DNA of 64,000 nucleotides, from positions 1,996,001 through 2,060,000 of the forward strand of contig NZ_CP024199.1 in the NCBI RefSeq assembly GCF_002844375.1, given 5' to 3'. The position numbers and the translations under genes are program-made. Below are positions 8,510-17,804 of the stretch, piece after piece. Origin of the DNA: Thalassospira marina. Its GTDB lineage: Bacteria; Pseudomonadota; Alphaproteobacteria; Rhodospirillales; Thalassospiraceae. The notes under the pieces are model-generated. The model made no database searches. It was not told the DNA's origin and was given only the letters and a program-made list of their open reading frames with translations. How positions within the stretch are numbered: the first letter of the stretch is position 1; each line of letters opens with the position of its first letter.

Positions 8510-10261
8510 ATGAATGTTTTCAGCCAGTTGAAAAGCGATATCGAAGGGCAGATTGCCGTCCTTCAAACCGAGGGCGTCCTGACCGGGGAAATCGATACCT
8601 CGCGTATCACGGTCGAACCGCCGCGCGACCCGTCACACGGCGATGCCGCAACCAATGCCGCCATGCTGCTGGCAAAACCTGCGGGAATGAAGCCGCGCGA
8701 TCTGGCCGAAAAGCTGGCCGAAAAATTGCGCACCGTTTCCGGTATTGCCGCCGTTGAAATTGCCGGACCGGGTTTTATCAACCTGCGCATGGCCAATGAT
8801 TTCTGGCTTTCCCAGGTAACCGAAGTTCTTAATGTCGGCACCGCTTATGGCACCAGTGCCATGGGGCAGGGCGAACGGGTTAACGTTGAATATGTTTCGG
8901 CCAACCCCACCGGACCCATGCATGTTGGTCATTGCCGTGGCGCGGTTGTGGGTGATGTTCTGGCAAACCTGCTGGCCAAGGCCGGTTATGATGTGACCAA
9001 GGAATATTACGTGAATGATGCCGGCGCACAGGTTGACGTGCTTGCACGTTCCCTGCATTTGCGTTACCGCGAGGCACTGGGGCAGGATATTGGCGAAATT
9101 CCCGCGGGCCTTTATCCCGGCGATTATCTGGTCGCACCGGGCAAAAAACTTGCCGCGCGTGATGGCGATAAATGGCTTGATCAGCCCGAAGAGGCCTGGC
9201 TGCAGGAATTCAGAAGCTTTGCCATTGCCGAAATGATGGGCCTGATCCGCGAAGATCTTGCACAGCTTGGCGTGGAACACGATGTTTTCACATCCGAGGC
9301 CGCACTGGTTGCCGCGGGCAAGGTGCAGTCCGCCTTTGATTATCTTGAAGGCAAGGGCGACATTTATGTTGGTGTGCTGGAACCGCCGAAGGGTAAAACC
9401 CCGGAAGACTGGGAACCGCGCCCGCAGACCCTGTTCCGTTCTACTGATTTTGGCGACGATGTTGACCGTCCTTTGAAAAAGTCGGACGGCAGCTGGACCT
9501 ATTTTGCGTCTGACATTGCCTGCCATTTCGATAAATACGAACGTGGCTTTGCGACCATGATTGACATTTTCGGTGCCGATCACGGCGGTTATGTTAAGCG
9601 TATGAAGGCAGCGACCAAAGCCATCACCAATGGCGAGGGCGATCTGGATATCAAGCTGTGCCAGCTTGTGAACCTGTTTGATAATGGCGAACCGGTTAAA
9701 ATGTCCAAGCGTTCCGGTACGTTTGTGACGCTGAAGGAAGTTGTTGAAACGGTGGGCAAGGATGTTGTCCGTTTCATCATGCTGACGCGCAAAAACGACG
9801 CCACGCTGGATTTCGATTTTGCCAAGGTCACCGAACAGTCCAAGGACAACCCGGTTTTTTATGTGCAATACGCACATGCCCGGATTAGTTCGGTGTTCCG
9901 TCAGGCTGCCGAAGCCTTTGCCAATGTTAATTTTTCCGATGCGGCACTGGCTGGTTGTGACCTGTCGGTGCTGGATTCGGAAGAAGAAATGCGCCTGGTT
10001 CGCCGCATTGCCGAATGGCCGCGCATTGTCGAGCAGGCAGCAACCGCACATGAACCGCACCGTATTGCCTTCTTCCTGGGCGATGTTGCTGCCGATTTCC
10101 ATTCATTGTGGAACCGTGGTCGCGACAATACCGAACTGCGCTTTATTAAGGCCGATGACCTTGCTGCAACGCAGGCCCGTCTGGCGATGATCCGTGCGGT
10201 TGCCCTGGTTATCGCATCGGGCCTTGCCGTGGTTGGTGTTAGCCCGCTCGAGGAGATGTAA
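8510..10261 (+). CDS. argS: Arginine--tRNA ligase
   Basis: A class I aminoacyl-tRNA synthetase of 583 residues. Seen: the HIGH-type motif in NPTGPMHVGHCRG near residue 137, VKMSKRSGTFVTL (KMSKS loop) near residue 397, and a C-terminal anticodon domain with VQYAHARISSVFR, typical of ArgRS. The N-terminal ~110 residues form the ArgRS-specific additional domain (DPSHGDAATNAAMLLAK). The SPOR gene follows 2 bases after the stop, so it opens an operon with SPOR, nagZ, the M50 protease and scpAB. Confidence 0.97.
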   Translation: MNVFSQLKSDIEGQIAVLQTEGVLTGEIDTSRITVEPPRDPSHGDAATNAAMLLAKPAGMKPRDLAEKLAEKLRTVSGIAAVEIAGPGFINLRMANDFWLSQVTEVLNVGTAYGTSAMGQGERVNVEYVSANPTGPMHVGHCRGAVVGDVLANLLAKAGYDVTKEYYVNDAGAQVDVLARSLHLRYREALGQDIGEIPAGLYPGDYLVAPGKKLAARDGDKWLDQPEEAWLQEFRSFAIAEMMGLIREDLAQLGVEHDVFTSEAALVAAGKVQSAFDYLEGKGDIYVGVLEPPKGKTPEDWEPRPQTLFRSTDFGDDVDRPLKKSDGSWTYFASDIACHFDKYERGFATMIDIFGADHGGYVKRMKAATKAITNGEGDLDIKLCQLVNLFDNGEPVKMSKRSGTFVTLKEVVETVGKDVVRFIMLTRKNDATLDFDFAKVTEQSKDNPVFYVQYAHARISSVFRQAAEAFANVNFSDAALAGCDLSVLDSEEEMRLVRRIAEWPRIVEQAATAHEPHRIAFFLGDVAADFHSLWNRGRDNTELRFIKADDLAATQARLAMIRAVALVIASGLAVVGVSPLEEM

Positions 10262-10263
10262 GC

Positions 10264-11112
10264 ATGTCCGGGGATCACAGCCGCGGATTACACGCCGAAA
10301 TTCGTCGCACGCCGCAGGGTTCACCGGGCGGCGGTGACTGGAAACGGGGTGCTGCGACTGTGATCCTTGGTATTGCTGTTATCGGGGGCGGTATCGGCCT
10401 TGGTGCCTGGTGGTTTTATGGCCATGGGCAGCATATCGTGCAGGAAGGCGACCTTCCGGTGTTGATGCCCGAAGGCGGGCCGGTAAAAGTTCGCCCGGAT
10501 AATCCCGGTGGCATGGAAGTGCCCCACCGTGACACCACGATTTATCAGGAACTCGATGATAGCGGTGCCGATGTTGTCGTGGTGATTGATCCCATTCCCG
10601 ATATGCCACGTGCGCCCGAAGCCTTTGAACTGGGGCCGCCGCCCGATGCGCGCAAACTTGTCGGCGATGAAATGGAAATCGATAGCGGAACCGATATCGA
10701 TGCCCCTGAAATCGGTGAGCCAGCAGCCGCATCGTTAAAACAGGCACCTGCAGCTGCGGCAAAACCAGCCGCGCCAGCACCTTCGCAAACGGCCACAGCG
10801 CCAGAACAAACACCAGCAACGGCGGCTCCCAAGCCTGATGCATCGACAGACCCGGCATCCGAAGGTGAATTCCGCATCCAGATGGCATCCTTCCGCGAAC
10901 AAGGGCAGGCCAGCGTTGCCTGGAATAAAATATCATCTGAAAACAAGGATGTGGTCGGAAACCTTAAGATGTTTGTTCAGAAAGTTGATCTGGGCGATAA
11001 AGGAATTTTCTATCGATTGCAGGCCGGGCCGCTCGATGGACGGGCTGCCGCTGATAAAATTTGTTCCGAACTGAAACAACGCAATGTGGGGTGCCTCAGT
11101 GTCCGGCCTTGA
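10264..11112 (+). CDS. SPOR-domain membrane protein
   Basis: A 282-residue bitopic inner-membrane protein. A short cytoplasmic N-terminus is followed by one transmembrane helix (~residues 35–53, AATVILGIAVIGGGIGLGAW), then a periplasmic linker rich in Asp/Pro, then an Ala/Pro-rich low-complexity stretch (~160–195), then a C-terminal SPOR domain (EFRIQMASFREQGQASVAW … YRLQAGPLDG). SPOR domains bind denuded peptidoglycan glycans, often at the division septum. The next gene, nagZ, processes wall fragments. Family and position fit a cell-division or wall protein; the specific partner is unknown. Confidence 0.88.
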   Translation: MSGDHSRGLHAEIRRTPQGSPGGGDWKRGAATVILGIAVIGGGIGLGAWWFYGHGQHIVQEGDLPVLMPEGGPVKVRPDNPGGMEVPHRDTTIYQELDDSGADVVVVIDPIPDMPRAPEAFELGPPPDARKLVGDEMEIDSGTDIDAPEIGEPAAASLKQAPAAAAKPAAPAPSQTATAPEQTPATAAPKPDASTDPASEGEFRIQMASFREQGQASVAWNKISSENKDVVGNLKMFVQKVDLGDKGIFYRLQAGPLDGRAAADKICSELKQRNVGCLSVRP

Positions 11113-12172
11113 GTTAAAGCGACCCAAAGCCTGTATCCTTGGGCTTGAAGGAACGTCGTTAAGTAATTGGGAGAAAGGATTTTTTCGCGAAGCAGACCCG
11201 TTCGGGTTCATCCTGTTTGCGCGAAATGTTGCTGATCCTGACCAGTTAAAGAACCTGACCGCAGAATTGCGCGAAGTCAGCGGGAGAAGCAATCTGCCCA
11301 TTCTGGTTGATCAGGAAGGTGGGCGCGTTGCGCGATTAAAACCGCCGCATTGGCGCAAAATGCCTGCTGCCGGTGTGTTTGGCCAGCTTTATGAACAGCA
11401 GCCCGACGATGCCCGTGAAGCAGCCTATCTGAATGCACGTCTGCTGGCGGCTGATCTGGTTGATGCCGGTATTTCCGTTGTTTGTGCCCCGGTTCTTGAT
11501 CTTTACTTTCCGGGCATGAGCGACGTTGTCGGCGACCGGTCCTATGGCAGTGAAGTTATCAATGTGGTGGCGCTTGCCAGTGCCGTTTCAGCCGGTTTTC
11601 TGGATGGCGGGGTTATCCCGGTGATCAAGCATATTCCCGGACACGGCCGAGCCGCTGTTGATAGCCACAAGGATTTACCGGTGGTGACGGCATCAAAAAG
11701 CAGCCTGTCGGTGAATGATTTTGAACCGTTCCGCCAGATGAAGGACGTGCTTGCCGCCATGTCGGCGCATATCCTTTTTACCGCGATTGATGACCAGCGT
11801 CCCGGTACGGTTTCGCCAACGGTTATTCGCGATGTCATTCGCGATGATATCGGGTTTCAAAACCTGCTGATCAGTGATGACCTGTCGATGGAGGCCCTGG
11901 GAGGTTCCATTGCCAGCCGCACCCATGAATGCCTGGCAGCAGGGTGCGATATTGCCCTTCATTGCAATGGCAAACGTACTGAAATTGAACAGGTTGTTTC
12001 AATGTCGCCTGCGCTTGACGGGGCGGCACTGGAACGTGCATTGGCTGTGACCAACCGGATATCATCGCTCAAGGGTTCTGTGCCGCCGCGTCAGATGCTT
12101 GCTGACTGGAATGCGCGCTTAAGCCAGTTGCTGGCACCCGTTTGGCCCCCGGCACAAGGAGAAGGTGCTTGA
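11099..12172 (+). CDS. nagZ: Beta-N-acetylhexosaminidase NagZ
   Basis: A GH3 glycosidase of cell-wall recycling that removes GlcNAc from GlcNAc-anhydroMurNAc (peptides). Seen: GFILFARNV near the N-terminus, VDQEGGRVARL, the mobile catalytic loop KHIPGHGRAAVDSHKDLP with its Asp-His pair, and the nucleophile aspartate in ISDDLSMEALGG. Length (~357 aa) is normal. No signal peptide, as expected for the cytoplasmic enzyme. The start is uncertain: GTG at 11099 gives MSGLELKRPK and a 14-base overlap with the SPOR gene; ATG at 11084 is also open. Functionally linked to the MurQ/NagA locus at 36–46 kb. Confidence 0.93.
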   Translation: MSGLELKRPKACILGLEGTSLSNWEKGFFREADPFGFILFARNVADPDQLKNLTAELREVSGRSNLPILVDQEGGRVARLKPPHWRKMPAAGVFGQLYEQQPDDAREAAYLNARLLAADLVDAGISVVCAPVLDLYFPGMSDVVGDRSYGSEVINVVALASAVSAGFLDGGVIPVIKHIPGHGRAAVDSHKDLPVVTASKSSLSVNDFEPFRQMKDVLAAMSAHILFTAIDDQRPGTVSPTVIRDVIRDDIGFQNLLISDDLSMEALGGSIASRTHECLAAGCDIALHCNGKRTEIEQVVSMSPALDGAALERALAVTNRISSLKGSVPPRQMLADWNARLSQLLAPVWPPAQGEGA

Positions 12173-12852
12173 ACCATCTGTTTGAAATGATTGTTTCGGC
12201 AACCACCTGGGTTTTGCCGGTGCTTTTTGCTGTGACATTTCACGAAGCGGCACATGGCTACGCGGCCCGTGCATTTGGGGATGACACCGCGCAGCGGGCA
12301 GGGCGCCTCAGTCTTAATCCCATTCGCCATATTGACCCGGTCGGGACAATCGTTATTCCCGGTTTGCTGTTGCTGACCGGTGCGCCATTTCTGTTTGGTT
12401 ATGCCAAACCGGTGCCTGTCGCATTCTATCGTCTGAACCCGCAACGTCTGGGCATTATCGGTGTTGCGGTTGCCGGTCCGGCAATCAATATCGTGCTGGC
12501 TATCCTGTCCATCATGCTGCTGGTCTGGCTGCCGTCTTTTTCTCCGGCTGTTGATAGCTGGCTGGGTGAAACGCTGCAAAACTCTGTCGCGCTGAACTGC
12601 GTTTTGGCCGTGTTTAATATGCTGCCGATACCGCCGCTTGATGGCGGGCGTGTGTTAACGGCCATTTCACCGGCACCAATGGCGCGTGTCTTGATGCGCA
12701 TGGAAAAAACCGGCATGATTCTGTTGATCGGTGTTGTTTTTCTGCTGCCTTACATAACCGCGCAGTTGGGAATTGATCTGCCGATTTTCCAGTGGATCGT
12801 CATTAAACCGGCCTCCGCGCTGATCAATTTCCTGGCCGGTATTTTTACCTGA
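12169..12852 (+). CDS. Site-2 protease family (M50B) membrane protein
   Basis: An intramembrane zinc metalloprotease of about 227 residues with several hydrophobic segments. The zinc motif HEAAH is at His25-Glu26-His29 in the first helix. The third ligand is in FNMLPIPPLDGGR (Asp158), the NPDG-type motif of M50 proteases. This compact form lacks a PDZ domain. TTG at 12169 is preferred as start: AAGGAGAAGG lies at good distance and TTGA overlaps the nagZ stop. An in-frame start at 12142 would lie inside nagZ. The substrate is unknown; position between nagZ and scpA is a common alphaproteobacterial order. Confidence 0.85.
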   Translation: MNHLFEMIVSATTWVLPVLFAVTFHEAAHGYAARAFGDDTAQRAGRLSLNPIRHIDPVGTIVIPGLLLLTGAPFLFGYAKPVPVAFYRLNPQRLGIIGVAVAGPAINIVLAILSIMLLVWLPSFSPAVDSWLGETLQNSVALNCVLAVFNMLPIPPLDGGRVLTAISPAPMARVLMRMEKTGMILLIGVVFLLPYITAQLGIDLPIFQWIVIKPASALINFLAGIFT

Positions 12853-12890
12853 CAGCCCAAACCCGTTAGTCGCCCAAGCACGAGACCTGA

Positions 12891-13916
12891 ATGGCTGAAA
12901 CCGTTTCCACAGATTCAAACATCAGCGATGAAGCCTTTGATGTTGCCCCCGTTGACGGCGGCAGTCTGGCAGATCGCCTTGTTCTGGATCTGGATGGTTT
13001 TGAAGGGCCAATCGATGTTCTGCTGGAACTGGCGCGTGATCAGAAGGTTGATATCATTCGCATATCGATCCTTGATCTGGCCGAACAGTTTTTGCAGTTC
13101 ATCAGCCGCGCACAGGAAATGCGGCTGGAACTGGCGGCGGACTATCTGGTTATGGCGGCCTGGCTGGCCTATCTGAAATCGCGCCTGTTATTGCCCAAAC
13201 AGGATGACGACGAAGAAGAACTCAGCGCCGAAGAAATGGCCGAACTGCTGGCCTTTCAGCTCCGTCGACTTGAAGCAATGAAAACAGCCGGGGCAAAGCT
13301 GCTCGAAGGACCAAATCTGGGACGGGATTTTTTCGGCCGTGGTGCGCCCGAAGAAATGAAGATCACGACATCATCTGTCTATGATGCCTCGCTTTATGAC
13401 CTTCTGAAGGCCTATGCCCAGATCATGCTGACAGCCGAGGCCAAGACGCTGGAGATCGAGGCGTTTGACCTGTACGCCATGGACGACGCCATTCGCCGCC
13501 TGCGTGATCTGTTTGGAAGGCGGATTGTGCCGCAATGGACGCTGTTATTGCAGTTCATGCCACGCGGTCTGGGCACGCCATTAAAGGCAAGGTCGGCATT
13601 GGCAGCGCATTTTGTCGCCAGCCTTGAAATGTGCCGCGATGGTGAACTTGAAATTTCGCAGGAAAAGGTCTTTGGCCCCATCATGCTGCGTTCACCGCAA
13701 AAACGGCGTGATGAACCGCCCTTGGTTGGGGGCCTGGAAGGTTTTGGCCTGCCGGACGATGAGGGGAACGAGGCATTCGGTTCAGATGTGACTGAAGATG
13801 CAGAATCGGAAGGCATTGCGAACCTGATGGATGATGATCCATTTGGCGATTGGGACGACGAAGAAGAATTTGAACGCGACGGGGACGAAGGCGGGGACGA
13901 CGATGAGCGCCGATAA
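12891..13916 (+). CDS. scpA: Segregation and condensation protein A
   Basis: A kleisin that bridges the SMC heads in the SMC–ScpAB complex for chromosome compaction and segregation. Of 341 residues, the N-terminal core reads LDGFEGPIDVLLELARDQKVD and YLVMAAWLAYLKSRLLLPK, both strong ScpA signatures. The C-terminal winged-helix-like part (MCRDGELEISQEKVFGPI) is followed by an unusually acidic tail of ~60 residues rich in Asp and Glu. Its 3' end overlaps scpB by 14 bases. Confidence 0.95.
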   Translation: MAETVSTDSNISDEAFDVAPVDGGSLADRLVLDLDGFEGPIDVLLELARDQKVDIIRISILDLAEQFLQFISRAQEMRLELAADYLVMAAWLAYLKSRLLLPKQDDDEEELSAEEMAELLAFQLRRLEAMKTAGAKLLEGPNLGRDFFGRGAPEEMKITTSSVYDASLYDLLKAYAQIMLTAEAKTLEIEAFDLYAMDDAIRRLRDLFGRRIVPQWTLLLQFMPRGLGTPLKARSALAAHFVASLEMCRDGELEISQEKVFGPIMLRSPQKRRDEPPLVGGLEGFGLPDDEGNEAFGSDVTEDAESEGIANLMDDDPFGDWDDEEEFERDGDEGGDDDERR

Positions 13917-14658
13917 CATTCAACAGCTTGAAATGGATGGCATGAACCAGAAGCCAGCCATTGATTTGCAGCATCTGCGCATTATCGAGGCTGTGCTGTT
14001 TGCGTCCAGCGAACCGCTAAGCGAAAAGCTGCTGGCCGCGCGCCTGCCCGAGGATGCCAATATTATTCATATTCTGGCGGAATTGCAGGAAACCTATGCC
14101 GAACGGGGTATCAACCTTGTGCATGTTGGTGAAAAATGGGCGTTTCGCACTGCAATTGATTTGGCCGGTGACCTGCATGTCGAGGTCGAAAAATCCAAAA
14201 AGATGACGCGCGCCACGTTGGAAACACTGGCGATTATTGCCTATCACGAGCCTGTAACCCGTTCTGAAATTGAAGAAATTCGTGGTGTTGCGCTCTCCAA
14301 AGGCACACTTGATATTTTGCTTGAGGCAAAATGGATCCGTCCGCGTGGTCGTAAACGTGTGCCCGGTCGACCGGTTTTGTGGGCAACAACGGATGAATTC
14401 CTCGATCATTTCGGCCTGCAAAACCGCGATGATTTGCCGGGGCTGTCGGATTTGAAGGCAGCAGGGTTGCTTGATAGTCGCCCGGGGATGGGGCGTTATG
14501 GTGCCAGTTCCGGTGATGACAGTTTGCTACCCGAACCGGAAGATGACCCGTCAAGCACGGAATCGGCTGTGGAAGAAGCCCTTACCAGCCGCAACCTTGC
14601 TGAACTTGATGCGGAAATTTATGCCGAATCCCTTCCCGGTGACGATCTTGATCGCTGA
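13903..14658 (+). CDS. scpB: Segregation and condensation protein B
   Basis: The winged-helix partner of ScpA in the SMC complex. About 251 residues. Seen: HLRIIEAVLFASSEPLSEK at the N-terminus, TRATLETLAIIAYHEPVTRSEIEEIRG in the middle and GRPVLWATTDEFLDHFGL, all standard ScpB blocks. The ATG at 13903 lies inside the 3' end of scpA, matching coupled translation. The frame is open further upstream (to 13831), but that would extend deep into scpA. The C-terminal ~50 residues are acidic and poorly conserved in the family. Confidence 0.94.
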   Translation: MSADNIQQLEMDGMNQKPAIDLQHLRIIEAVLFASSEPLSEKLLAARLPEDANIIHILAELQETYAERGINLVHVGEKWAFRTAIDLAGDLHVEVEKSKKMTRATLETLAIIAYHEPVTRSEIEEIRGVALSKGTLDILLEAKWIRPRGRKRVPGRPVLWATTDEFLDHFGLQNRDDLPGLSDLKAAGLLDSRPGMGRYGASSGDDSLLPEPEDDPSSTESAVEEALTSRNLAELDAEIYAESLPGDDLDR

Positions 14659-14801
14659 TTGATCACGATCATATCAGCCCGTGGGCAAATTGTTGCATCA
14701 CAGCGAACAGCACATTAAACCATAACCGGTTATTGAATTTCATTCGCACCGATGCGCGAAATTCCAATTCGTGATCGGTCCGAATTACAAAAGGGTATGC
14801 C

Positions 14802-15845
14802 ATGCCGGTTGGCCTCAGCCTTAGAAATGTCAGTCATGAATTTGGCAGCAGCCGGGTTCTGCGCGATATCAATTTCGACGTTGCCCCGGGTGAACTGGTG
14901 TGTCTGCTTGGCCCGTCGGGCTGTGGTAAAACAACGGCGCTGCGCATTGCTGCCGGGCTTGAACGGTTGCAAACCGGCAGTGTTTTAATCCATGACGAGG
15001 TTGTTGCCTCTGCCGGGCAGTATCTGGAACCGGAAAAACGCGGCGTTGGGCTGGTTTTTCAGGATTATGCACTGTTTCCCCATCTTGATGTCGCGGGTAA
15101 TATCGGTTTTGGGTTGCGCCATCTTGATGCTTCGCAGCGTCAGCAGGCGGTGATCAATGCGCTGGAACGGGTAGGGATGGCCGATTATATCAAGGCCTTT
15201 CCCCATCAGCTTTCCGGCGGGCAGCAGCAGCGCATTGCTCTTGCACGCGCCCTCGCACCTGTGCCGCGTGTCATGCTGCTTGATGAACCGTTTTCCGGCC
15301 TTGATGTTGCCCGTCGTGCGGAACTGCGTGACACTACGTTGCATGTGCTGAAAAATGCGGGCATCGCGACGGTGATGGTCACCCATGACCCGGAAGAGGC
15401 GATGTATATGGGCGATCGCATCATTGTGATGAATGAAGGGCAGGTGATGCAGGATGGCACACCCGAAGACCTTTATTTTCATCCTGAAAATCATTTTGTC
15501 GCGTCGTTTTTTGGTGATGTGAATGTCTTTCCATCGCGCGTGGAAGGCAATATTGCGACAACGCCCCTGGGAGATGTGACAGTTGGTGATATCGCAAGTG
15601 GTACGGCGGTTGATGTGCTGATCCGCCCGGAAGGATTGCGCATTGGTTCAAACGGCCGCGAAGGGCAAATCCTTGCCAATATCGATGCTGTACGGTCGCT
15701 GGGTGGGGTAAGTTTGATGCATCTTTCCATCCAGAATGGCCCGCATGTTCATGCCCGTGTACCGCGCCCCCAGGCCGTTGATAAAGGCGGCGTGGTGTCT
15801 ATTACGCTTGATCCCGAGATGACCTTCGTGTTTCCTAGAGACTAG
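14802..15845 (+). CDS. ABC transporter ATP-binding protein, FbpC-like (orphan)
   Basis: A 347-residue importer ATPase. Seen: Walker A GPSGCGKTT (~residue 39), Q-loop VFQDYALFPHL, signature LSGGQQQR, Walker B VMLLDEPFSGLD and switch His in MVTHDPEEAMYMGD. A C-terminal TOBE-like region (~250–345) follows. It most resembles iron(III)/sulfate-type ATPases (FbpC/CysA group). No permease or binding protein is adjacent: scpB lies before it and tatA after. Either it energises a permease encoded elsewhere, or it has another role. The 143 bases upstream may hold its own promoter. Confidence 0.82.
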   Translation: MPVGLSLRNVSHEFGSSRVLRDINFDVAPGELVCLLGPSGCGKTTALRIAAGLERLQTGSVLIHDEVVASAGQYLEPEKRGVGLVFQDYALFPHLDVAGNIGFGLRHLDASQRQQAVINALERVGMADYIKAFPHQLSGGQQQRIALARALAPVPRVMLLDEPFSGLDVARRAELRDTTLHVLKNAGIATVMVTHDPEEAMYMGDRIIVMNEGQVMQDGTPEDLYFHPENHFVASFFGDVNVFPSRVEGNIATTPLGDVTVGDIASGTAVDVLIRPEGLRIGSNGREGQILANIDAVRSLGGVSLMHLSIQNGPHVHARVPRPQAVDKGGVVSITLDPEMTFVFPRD

Positions 15846-15959
15846 AAAGGCGGCAGAAGGGCGCAAAACGGCAAACACCGCGTTGCACAGCAAAAGGCTT
15901 TCTGCCATTATCCCTTGCCCTGTCTAAAGGGTGAGTACCGTATTGGGAGTAATAAGGTT

Positions 15960-16181
15960 ATGAGTATCGGCGTCTGGCAAATTGTACTGATCCTGGCCAT
16001 CGTTCTGATTATTTTTGGTGCTGGCAAACTGCCGCGCGTCATGGGGGACATGGGCAAAGGTATTCGTAGCTTCAAAGCTGGCATCAACGAAAAAGACGAT
16101 GATGAGTCCGGCAAGATCAGCAATAACAGCTCCGCTTCGGTTTCTGCCGAAAGCAAAGACCAGGATTCGGTTAAGTCCTGA
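15960..16181 (+). CDS. tatA: Sec-independent protein translocase protein TatA
   Basis: Forms the oligomeric conduit of the twin-arginine system. At 73 residues it has one N-terminal membrane helix (SIGVWQIVLILAIVLIIF), then the hinge FGAGKLPRVMGDMGKGIRSFK with its amphipathic helix, then a polar acidic tail. The ATG at 15960 follows GGGAGTAATAAGG; an in-frame start at 15915 would place extra residues before the membrane helix and is unlikely. tatB and tatC follow. Confidence 0.95.
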   Translation: MSIGVWQIVLILAIVLIIFGAGKLPRVMGDMGKGIRSFKAGINEKDDDESGKISNNSSASVSAESKDQDSVKS

Positions 16182-16222
16182 CCCCGTCTGTCTGACTGGC
16201 CTCGCTCTGATAGGCGTTATTC

Positions 16223-16696
16223 ATGTTTGATATCGGTTGGACCGAAATGGCACTTGTGGCCGTCGTCGCGCTTTTTGTCGTCGGCCCCAAGGATCTGCCC
16301 CATGTTCTCTATAAAATGGCACATTACTGGAAAAAAGTGCGCGGTATGGCGCGCGAATTCCAGGGTGGTATCGATAGCTTGATCCGCGAGGCCGAGCTTG
16401 ATGAACTGCGCAAGCAGGCCAGCAGTGCCAATACCAGCGCAACGGAATTTCTTGAAAAGCAGATTGGCGGTAGCGACAGCAAGCCAGCCAAACCTGCCGA
16501 GAAAAAGGCTGACACCCCGTCAGTCCCTGCCGATGCCAGCAAATCAGCAGCGCCTGCTGCCGATGAACAGCCAAAACCTGCTGCACCGACCTTCGGGAAC
16601 GTGACACAGCCATCCGCGGAACCGGCAGGTTCCGTTGCGGAACAAACCAAGGATCAACCTGAACCGGCTACCGCCCGGACCCAGCCGGAGAAATAG
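16223..16696 (+). CDS. tatB: Sec-independent protein translocase protein TatB
   Basis: The receptor partner of TatC for twin-arginine substrates. The 157 residues begin MFDIGWTEMALVAVVALFV, a single membrane helix with the TatB-typical N-terminal acidic residue. GPKDLPHVLYKMAHYWKKVR and a long amphipathic helix follow. The last ~75 residues are an Ala/Pro/Lys-rich disordered tail. Between tatA (41 bases) and tatC (2 bases). Confidence 0.94.
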   Translation: MFDIGWTEMALVAVVALFVVGPKDLPHVLYKMAHYWKKVRGMAREFQGGIDSLIREAELDELRKQASSANTSATEFLEKQIGGSDSKPAKPAEKKADTPSVPADASKSAAPAADEQPKPAAPTFGNVTQPSAEPAGSVAEQTKDQPEPATARTQPEK

Positions 16697-16698
16697 GC

Positions 16699-17700
16699 GT
16701 GAACATGCAGCTTCAAGACCAGCAGATGCCGATCATGGAGCATCTGATCGAGTTGCGGAATCGCCTGACTTGGTCGGTGCTTGCGCTTTTTGTGACCTTT
16801 GGCGTCTGCTATTATTTCGTTGAAGATATTTACGGTTTTCTGGTGCGCCCCCTGGCCGAAGCCATGGGGCCGGGCAGTGACCGCCGCATGATTTACACCG
16901 CCTTGACCGAAGTATTTTTTACTTACGTCAAGGTTTCGTTTTTTGCGGCCTGTTTCGTTTCCACGCCGGTTGTTCTGGGCCAGATCTGGGCGTTTGTCGC
17001 ACCGGGCCTTTACAAGAACGAACGCAAGGCATTTTATCCGTTTCTGTTTGCCACCCCCATCCTGTTTCTTATGGGCGGGGCGATGGTTTACTATTTCATC
17101 ATGCCGCTGGCCTGGAAATTCTTCCTCAGCTTTGAAACGGCAGGAAGCCAGACCGGCCTTGCCATTCAGCTTGAAGCAAAAGTCGGCGAATATCTTTCGC
17201 TGGTGATGAAGCTGATCTTTGCCTTCGGGCTTAGCTTCCAGTTGCCGGTATTGCTGACTTTGATGGCGCGCGCGGGTCTCGTCACATCGCAGGGCCTGGC
17301 TAAAAAACGCAAATATGCCGTCGTTATTACCTTTATCGTGGCCGCAGTCATGACACCGCCTGACCTGATTTCGCAAATCGGTCTGGCTGTGCCAATTATG
17401 CTGCTTTACGAAATCTCCATCATCATGGCCCGCATCAGCGAGCGTAAACGCGCTGCCAGCATGGCAGACGAAGATGATGATCTGGAGGATCAGAATGGTC
17501 AGGGTAATGCGGATGACGATGTAAATGCGCAATCTGCGGCGGCGGCTTCGGCTGGCAATATGGATAATTCCACGGCTAAAGCATCAAGTGATGAAACATC
17601 ATCATCTGACACTTCGTCCGAACCCAAAAAGCAGTCCAAACCGTCTGCGTCCGGGGCATCGGGTGACGATGATGAAGATGATTTCAACAATGCCCGGTAA
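16699..17700 (+). CDS. tatC: Sec-independent protein translocase protein TatC
   Basis: The polytopic core receptor for twin-arginine signal peptides, with six predicted membrane helices. Seen: MEHLIELRNRLTWSV at the N-terminus, FFTYVKVSFFAACF, the conserved LYKNERKAFYPF loop, FGLSFQLPVLLTLMA and AVMTPPDLISQ. At 333 residues it is about 75 longer than E. coli TatC; the extra is a C-terminal cytoplasmic tail dense in Asp, Ser and Ala, beginning near residue 255. GTG at 16699 has GGAGAA at good spacing; ATG at 16705 is an alternative. Confidence 0.95.
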   Translation: MNMQLQDQQMPIMEHLIELRNRLTWSVLALFVTFGVCYYFVEDIYGFLVRPLAEAMGPGSDRRMIYTALTEVFFTYVKVSFFAACFVSTPVVLGQIWAFVAPGLYKNERKAFYPFLFATPILFLMGGAMVYYFIMPLAWKFFLSFETAGSQTGLAIQLEAKVGEYLSLVMKLIFAFGLSFQLPVLLTLMARAGLVTSQGLAKKRKYAVVITFIVAAVMTPPDLISQIGLAVPIMLLYEISIIMARISERKRAASMADEDDDLEDQNGQGNADDDVNAQSAAAASAGNMDNSTAKASSDETSSSDTSSEPKKQSKPSASGASGDDDEDDFNNAR

Positions 17701-17732
17701 CTAGACCTCGCAAATAAACAAGATATTCTGGG

Positions 17733-17757
17733 CGGGGTGGACCAATGGTTCACCCCG
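17733..17757 (+). other. Stem-loop between tatC and serS
   Basis: CGGGGTGGACC pairs with GGTTCACCCCG (11 bp, one wobble, 3-nt loop). No U-tract follows, so it is more likely an mRNA-stability or processing element than a terminator. Confidence 0.5.
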
Positions 17758-17804
17758 TCGTATAAGCAGCCCGAAAAAAATTCAGACAGACAAGGTGCGG
17801 TTTC

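Noticed and set aside
8633..10102. Long minus-strand open frame (489 codons) opposite argS
   Set aside because: It lies wholly antisense to a clear ArgRS gene, has no recognisable domain and is rich in His/Asn/Gly as expected for the complement of a biased coding frame.
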